Positions 30,101 to 33,167 of a stretch of 33,167 bases of DNA are shown in pieces. A program made the translations under genes and the position numbers. Each line of letters begins with the position of its first letter. The stretch's first letter is position 1. The notes beneath the pieces are model-generated. The model was not told the origin of the DNA. It was given only the letters and a program-made list of their open reading frames with translations, and did no database searches. The stretch lies in assembly GCA_947589245.1 (NCBI GenBank), contig CANQBD010000017.1, positions 1 to 33,167 on the forward strand. The letters run 5' to 3'. Source of the stretch: an uncultured Anaeroplasmataceae bacterium. GTDB taxonomy: Bacteria; Bacillota_I; Bacilli_A; Acholeplasmatales; Anaeroplasmataceae.

Positions 30101-31039
30101 ATGGAAGAAAATCAAGAACTTGATTTGCGTTATGAAAATAAAAGGCAAGTTGTAAGTAGTACTATTTTAGGTTTTTTAATTGGGCTTGCCATAATAGTTC
30201 CAGGCATTAGTGGATCAACTCTCGCTATAATATTCCGTTTATATGATAAATTAATTTACGCAATAGGCAATATTTTTAAACGTTTTAAAGTATGTATTAT
30301 TTTTCTTCTACCAATAGCCTTAGGCGGAGTTATAGGTTTCCTATTAGGCTTTATAACAATCCAAAGATTATTAGAATGGGTCCCATTTATCGTTGTTGCG
30401 TGTTTTGCTGGATTGATGCTGGGAGCTTTTCCTGCTGTGGAGGTAGAAATTAAAAATCAACAAAAAACGCCTTTAAGAATTTTCTTATTTATTCTAGGTT
30501 TTTTAATTCCAATAGCACTAGGCGTAGGATCAACATTTTTAAATTATAATAATTCTTTAGAAAACTTACAAATCTATCACTATTTCATATTTCTTCTTCT
30601 AGGATATATTGTAGCCATTACTCAAGTTGTTCCAGGTTTAAGCGCCACAGCCTTACTTATGGCTTTTGGTTATTTCAAACCATTGATGGAAGCAGTAAAT
30701 TTTACATATTTAACTTCTAATCCAGCAATACTTTTAGTTTTTGCTTGTTTAATAATTGGTTTTTTAATTGGAATTATATCTTTTTCTAAGGTACTTTCAA
30801 AAATATTTGCGAAAGCTAGAATTACAGCCTTCTTTATGATTGTAGGTTTATCATTAGGTTCTATTATTTCAATGTTTTTTAACCCTGATATTTATTCAGT
30901 ATATCAATCTTGGGCTCATGGTAATGTTACATTTGGTTGGGATTTAGGCTTTGGTATAGCACTTTTCATTATAGGAGCTATCTTAGCTTACAGCTTTATT
31001 AGATATGAAAGAAAGAAAACTCTCGATGAACAGAAATAA
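30101..31039 (+). CDS. popT: DUF368 membrane protein, PopT-type polyprenyl phosphate transporter
   Basis: 312 aa, about eight membrane segments. The DUF368 repeat signature occurs twice: LIGLAIIVPGISGSTLAIIFRLYDKLI near the N-terminus and VAITQVVPGLSATALLMAFGYFKPLM in the second half, the expected inverted-repeat relation. Members of DUF368 (PopT) have been shown to return undecaprenyl phosphate to the cytoplasmic leaflet for cell wall synthesis. The assignment of substrate here is by family. Start ATG with AAGGTG at 8 bases. No obvious terminator was found in the ~130 bases after it. Confidence 0.85.
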   Translation: MEENQELDLRYENKRQVVSSTILGFLIGLAIIVPGISGSTLAIIFRLYDKLIYAIGNIFKRFKVCIIFLLPIALGGVIGFLLGFITIQRLLEWVPFIVVACFAGLMLGAFPAVEVEIKNQQKTPLRIFLFILGFLIPIALGVGSTFLNYNNSLENLQIYHYFIFLLLGYIVAITQVVPGLSATALLMAFGYFKPLMEAVNFTYLTSNPAILLVFACLIIGFLIGIISFSKVLSKIFAKARITAFFMIVGLSLGSIISMFFNPDIYSVYQSWAHGNVTFGWDLGFGIALFIIGAILAYSFIRYERKKTLDEQK

Positions 31040-31172
31040 TATATACTACTAACTTTAATTTGAAAATTTATAATCTAGTATTAAAATTACTTTACACTAA
31101 AACACACCATTGCAAGCCTTGTCAGAGAAATGGTAAAACAAATAAAAAGGATTAAATAAAGGAAAATAACTA

Positions 31173-31397
31173 TTAATTTGGCATATCATATGCTTTATTA
31201 ATAAATAAGTCATAATAATAGAAAAGTTGTCCTGGAGATGTTTTTCCAGCAATATAATTGTCAATATCACTTACATTTGTACTAATTTGACTTGATAGTG
31301 TAGTAGGTTCTACTTCATCAGCATTGACTAAAGCTTGAGAACTAAAGCCTAATACTGCAGTTAAAGCTGTAAAAATCATTATAATTTTTTTCTTCAT
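31173..31397 (-). CDS. Small secreted protein with signal peptide
   Basis: 74 aa. MKKKIIMIFTALTAVLGFSS is a typical Sec signal (basic n-region, hydrophobic core) with a plausible cleavage after ALVNA, leaving a ~48-residue acidic peptide starting DEVEPTTLSS and ending YDLFINKAYDMPN. No cysteine, no lipobox and no known domain. The start at 31397 has AAGGA about 9 bases upstream. It is divergent from the 154-aa gene with only 70 bases between start codons; no convincing promoter or terminator of its own was found. Function unknown. Confidence 0.65.
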   Translation of the reverse strand: MKKKIIMIFTALTAVLGFSSQALVNADEVEPTTLSSQISTNVSDIDNYIAGKTSPGQLFYYYDLFINKAYDMPN

Positions 31398-31420
31398 TTT
31401 TCTTTTTCCTTTCTTTTTAA

Positions 31421-31449
31421 TTGTTTTTTGATGATATTTAATTTATAAT
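31421..31449 (+). promoter_or_regulatory. Promoter of the 154-aa gene
   Basis: TTGTTT (31421-31426), 17 bases, TATAAT (31444-31449), then GAGGTGAT and the ATG at 31468. Confidence 0.65.
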
Positions 31450-31467
31450 CTTATTGAGGTGATAACT

Positions 31468-31932
31468 ATGGCAGTTAATAAGTATGGTAACGATTGGAAA
31501 AACAACATCATGTGGAATAAGGAATATCCATTTATTCCTGAAGTTACCAACGATGCAGGATTTACAATTCATGAAGGTGATGTTGTTGATTTTCTCTATG
31601 ATGAACGTAAACAAATATATAAAGCTGCCAGAGTTTATAAAATCTATAGTAAAGACTACATTTGGGTAAGATTTTTTTATTTTCGTAATAAAACATCTGA
31701 ATATATGACAACATCTAATGAGTTCTTCCCTCATGATCCAGCAAATATACCACCAAAAGATGAAAGCTTTGAAATGGAAAATCAAGGTGGCGTTAATTAC
31801 TTACATCTCTTCTTAGCTTCTGTTTATTCTGAGGATAAATCATTACGCCTACCAAACGATTGGCATGCTGATCCTAAAAAAGTTACAGCTAGGCGCTTAC
31901 GGGAAGTTGAAGCTCTTAAAAAGAAATATTAA
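31468..31932 (+). CDS. Unrecognised soluble protein, 154 aa
   Basis: ATG at 31468 with GAGGTGATAAC before it; the GTG at 31459 lies within this site. No signal peptide, no membrane segment. The chain is rich in aromatic residues in the middle (IWVRFFYFRN), has a proline-rich FPHDPANIPPKDESF stretch, and ends in a charged helix VTARRLREVEALKKKY, possibly a short coiled coil or nucleic-acid contact. No family recognised. Its 3' end overlaps the convergent 124-aa gene by 17 bases, and its terminator lies inside that gene. Strong own promoter and ribosome site make it a genuine gene. Confidence 0.75.
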   Translation: MAVNKYGNDWKNNIMWNKEYPFIPEVTNDAGFTIHEGDVVDFLYDERKQIYKAARVYKIYSKDYIWVRFFYFRNKTSEYMTTSNEFFPHDPANIPPKDESFEMENQGGVNYLHLFLASVYSEDKSLRLPNDWHADPKKVTARRLREVEALKKKY

Positions 31933-32290
31933 TACGTTCTTGTAACAGATACTTACGCCTTTCGGTGTTAATATAAGTATCTGTTTTTTTATATTTTGGT
32001 CTTCTTACGGGAACTATTTTGTAAACTTTAAATGTTGCATAGTAATTATGTCCTTTGTGAAACGTATATCCTTCTTCTACTTTTTGAGAAAACATTTTTT
32101 CAATAGCTTTATTTATGCATGAATCATTAAATGTTTTTTCTTCTTCGTACATTTTCTTACGACCACAATACACTCTTAATTCAATCATAAATTTATCTTT
32201 GATTCTCATATTTCCTAATTGAGAACTTTCAAAATTGAATTTAAGTTTACTGGATATAACTGATTTGCCATAGACATATTTTTTTTGCAT
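31916..32290 (-). CDS. Unrecognised basic protein, 124 aa
   Basis: Start at 32290 with AAGGAGAG 7 bases upstream; the frame is open 17 codons further, into a poly-T stretch after a terminator, without a ribosome site. Lysine/arginine-rich and without membrane segment; contains IELRVYCGRKKMYEEEKTFND and a basic VPVRRPKYKKTDTY segment suited to nucleic-acid binding (inference). Sits 66 bases after the 73-aa gene on the same strand, separated by a strong terminator. Its last ~25 codons form the hairpin that terminates the convergent 154-aa gene. No family recognised. Confidence 0.68.
   Translation of the reverse strand: MQKKYVYGKSVISSKLKFNFESSQLGNMRIKDKFMIELRVYCGRKKMYEEEKTFNDSCINKAIEKMFSQKVEEGYTFHKGHNYYATFKVYKIVPVRRPKYKKTDTYINTERRKYLLQERINISF
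31944..31990 (+). terminator. Terminator of the 154-aa gene, lying within the 124-aa gene
   Basis: Perfect 12-base stem AACAGATACTTA/TAAGTATCTGTT (31944-31955, 31974-31985) with an inner CGCC/GGTG pairing, then seven T on the plus strand. It is fully inside the coding sequence of the minus-strand gene; no T-run on that strand. Confidence 0.85.
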
Positions 32291-32330
32291 AAATGCTCTC
32301 CTTTCTTTTGATTTTTTTAAATTTTTACGA

Positions 32331-32376
32331 AAAAAAGACATAGTGGTGGCATTTGTCTAAAGCCACACACTATGTC
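32331..32376 (-). terminator. Terminator overlapping the end of the 73-aa gene
   Basis: Arms 32337-32350 and 32362-32376: GACATAGTG and CACTATGTC plus GTGGC/GCCAC, one bulged base, 11-base loop that contains the stop codon; seven T follow on the minus strand. The last five codons form the first arm. Confidence 0.85.
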
Positions 32377-32578
32377 GTTTAAATTCTATCGTTATATAAT
32401 ATATTCTATTTTCATACAATGAATTTTTAATCGTTGAAACATAATCTCTTAATCTTCTTCTACTAATTGAATTAGAAACACAAAACAACCTAGGCTCTAA
32501 TTTTCTTTCTATCAAAAAAGAAATCATTATTAAAGTTAACATTTCACCATATTTTGAAAACTTAGTTTTATCAGCCAT
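32357..32578 (-). CDS. Small protein with a possible DNA-binding helix pair, 73 aa
   Basis: ATG at 32578 with GAGGTGATA at good distance. Basic, no signal peptide. The middle SISRRRLRDYVSTIKNSLYE follows a short turn after LFCVSN and could be a recognition helix of a small winged-helix or HTH fold, followed by beta-type RIYYITIEFKRH; this is inference from pattern, not a family match. An inverted repeat flanks the -10 of its own promoter, which would suit autoregulation. Terminator at its 3' end. Next gene downstream is the 124-aa protein. Confidence 0.65.
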   Translation of the reverse strand: MADKTKFSKYGEMLTLIMISFLIERKLEPRLFCVSNSISRRRLRDYVSTIKNSLYENRIYYITIEFKRHSVWL

Positions 32579-32581
32579 ACT

Positions 32582-32616
32582 ATTATCACCTCAAAATGAT
32601 TATACAAAGTGATAAT
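32582..32616. promoter_or_regulatory. Promoter -10 of the 73-aa gene framed by an inverted repeat (candidate operator)
   Basis: ATTATCAC (32582-32589) and GTGATAAT (32609-32616) are perfect 8-base inverted arms. On the minus strand TATAAT (32599-32604) lies between them, and the downstream arm is part of the GAGGTGATAAT ribosome site. No good -35 at 17 bases. Confidence 0.5.
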
Positions 32617-32660
32617 ACGTCAATAACGTGTTTTAAAAATAAAACTTATTTTTTTACATA

Positions 32661-32683
32661 AAAAAGAGGTAGATTTCTCTACC
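32661..32683 (-). terminator. Terminator of the 51-aa membrane protein gene
   Basis: GGTAGA/TCTACC stem (32668-32673, 32678-32683) with a 4-base loop, then T-rich sequence with six T on the minus strand. Confidence 0.75.
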
Positions 32684-32693
32684 CCTTATAATT

Positions 32694-32849
32694 CTACCAA
32701 TTAAACGCCCAAGTCAAACCAAAATAAGTAGCACCAATCCAGACTCCTAAAGCTACAATACCAATAACAATAGCCATACACCAAAGAACAAACAATACAT
32801 CACAAAACGTCTTAAAACCTTGTCTATCTCTAATTCTCATATTTTGCAT
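32694..32849 (-). CDS. 51-aa single-span membrane protein
   Basis: ATG at 32849, TAG at 32694. Begins with a basic cytoplasmic part MQNMRIRDRQGFKTF, then one long hydrophobic span VLFVLWCMAIVIGIVALGVW, and a short aromatic end YFGLTWAFNW. Charge pattern predicts N-in. AAAGGA lies about 12 bases before the ATG, rather far; a shorter out-of-frame ATG is nearer. Closed by a terminator 11 bases after the stop, and 31 bases after the 77-aa membrane protein gene on the same strand, so the two are likely cotranscribed. No family recognised. Confidence 0.6.
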   Translation of the reverse strand: MQNMRIRDRQGFKTFCDVLFVLWCMAIVIGIVALGVWIGATYFGLTWAFNW

Positions 32850-32880
32850 TGTACATCATATCCTTTCTAATATAATAATA

Positions 32881-33114
32881 TCATTTTTTACTTTTAAATA
32901 CAAGAAAAACAAATAAAGTTATAGCACCTACAAATAAATAATTATTTGCAAATTCAAATGCTGCTTTCCATATATCCATTTTATAAGCAAACATCATTAA
33001 TAAAAAGCAAGAAATTAAAAACACACCTAAAGCTATAGAAAGCAAAATTACCTTTAATTTATTTGTTTCTATATTTTTCTTTGGAATCAAAGTCCCGTAT
33101 TTGGGATTTAACAC
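32881..33114 (-). CDS. Small two-span membrane protein, start uncertain (77 aa)
   Basis: Open frame ending in TGA at 32881 with two hydrophobic spans, about residues 20-43 (VILLSIALGVFLISCFLLMM) and 57-73 (NYLFVGAITLFVFLVF), and a basic end FKSKK. The only near-5' start is a GTG at 33114 without a good ribosome site, placed in the loop of a small hairpin; an in-frame stop lies at 33145-33147. The gene may have a non-standard start, or be a truncated remnant. Same strand as the 51-aa membrane protein 31 bases downstream. Function unknown. Confidence 0.5.
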   Translation of the reverse strand: MLNPKYGTLIPKKNIETNKLKVILLSIALGVFLISCFLLMMFAYKMDIWKAAFEFANNYLFVGAITLFVFLVFKSKK

Positions 33115-33120
33115 CCCAAA
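33100..33120 (-). repeat. Short hairpin over the presumed GTG start
   Basis: TTTGGG/CCCAAA arms (33100-33105 and 33115-33120) with a 9-base loop that starts with the GTG of the 77-aa frame on the minus strand. No T-run. Confidence 0.35.
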
Positions 33121-33167
33121 ATTTAGGATTAAATTGAATTTTGATTAAATTTATTTACTAAAGTAAA

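Noticed and set aside
31040-31172. Terminator or small RNA after the DUF368 gene
   Set aside because: Only a weak ATACTA/TAGTAT pairing with a very long loop and no T-run; nothing supported in this gap.
31438-31785. Minus-strand 115-codon frame opposite the 154-aa gene
   Set aside because: The plus-strand gene has promoter, ribosome site and terminator; the antisense frame has none and a composition typical of a shadow frame.
32599-32625. TTGACG-TATAAT pair before the 73-aa gene as a full promoter
   Set aside because: Spacing is only 13 bases, too short for SigA; only the -10 was kept.

Overview
The window reads as a chromosomal segment of a very AT-rich, low-GC Gram-positive bacterium of the Bacilli/Tenericutes side of Bacillota, probably an uncultured gut-type lineage. 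The reasons are long HPF followed by secA, RNase J, RecD2, AGGAGG-type ribosome sites, SigA-like TTGACA/TATAAT promoters, and the alaS-ruvX-DUF1292-trmR order known from Bacillus. UGA is a real stop (mnmA, plsC, the 77-aa gene at the right edge) and Trp is UGG, so the code is the standard bacterial one, not the Mycoplasma code. The species call is inference. No rRNA, tRNA, CRISPR array, transposase or integrase was seen, and no gap exceeds 300 bases.

1-9 kb: a 5'-complete but 3'-cut phosphoglucomutase gene, then a minus-strand uronate/pectin operon. It has one consensus promoter (7413-7441) and one terminator (1532-1559). In transcription order it holds kdgA, a second kdgK-like kinase, a YhcH-type protein, kdgK, a TIM-barrel sugar isomerase, kduI and kduD. 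With the upstream lipoprotein GH105 this gives a near-complete route: unsaturated rhamnogalacturonides are cut at the cell surface, the freed unsaturated uronate rearranges to DKI, KduI and KduD convert it to 2-keto-3-deoxygluconate, and KdgK and KdgA take that to pyruvate and glyceraldehyde-3-phosphate. No transporter is in the window.

9-18 kb: housekeeping genes on the minus strand (secA, hpf, csp, a ComFC-like zinc-ribbon protein, a DUF3137-like membrane protein, an XRE regulator, proS), then divergent rnj (RNase J).

18-28 kb: minus-strand alaS-ruvX-DUF1292-trmR-exonuclease operon, followed by a shortened glutamate-racemase-like gene; a small convergent pair (XRE-type regulator on plus, 37-aa membrane peptide on minus); recD2 and mnmA with overlapping stop/start.

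28-31 kb: three plus-strand membrane-related genes, each with its own promoter: a PlsC-type acyltransferase, an ArsB/NhaD-type permease, and a DUF368 (PopT-type) protein.

31-33.2 kb: accessory-looking cluster of six small unrecognised genes: one secreted, two membrane and three soluble. It has dense regulation, a convergent overlap and terminators placed in coding sequence. This cluster and the recurrent 'terminator directly before the next ribosome site' layout are the most unusual parts of the window.
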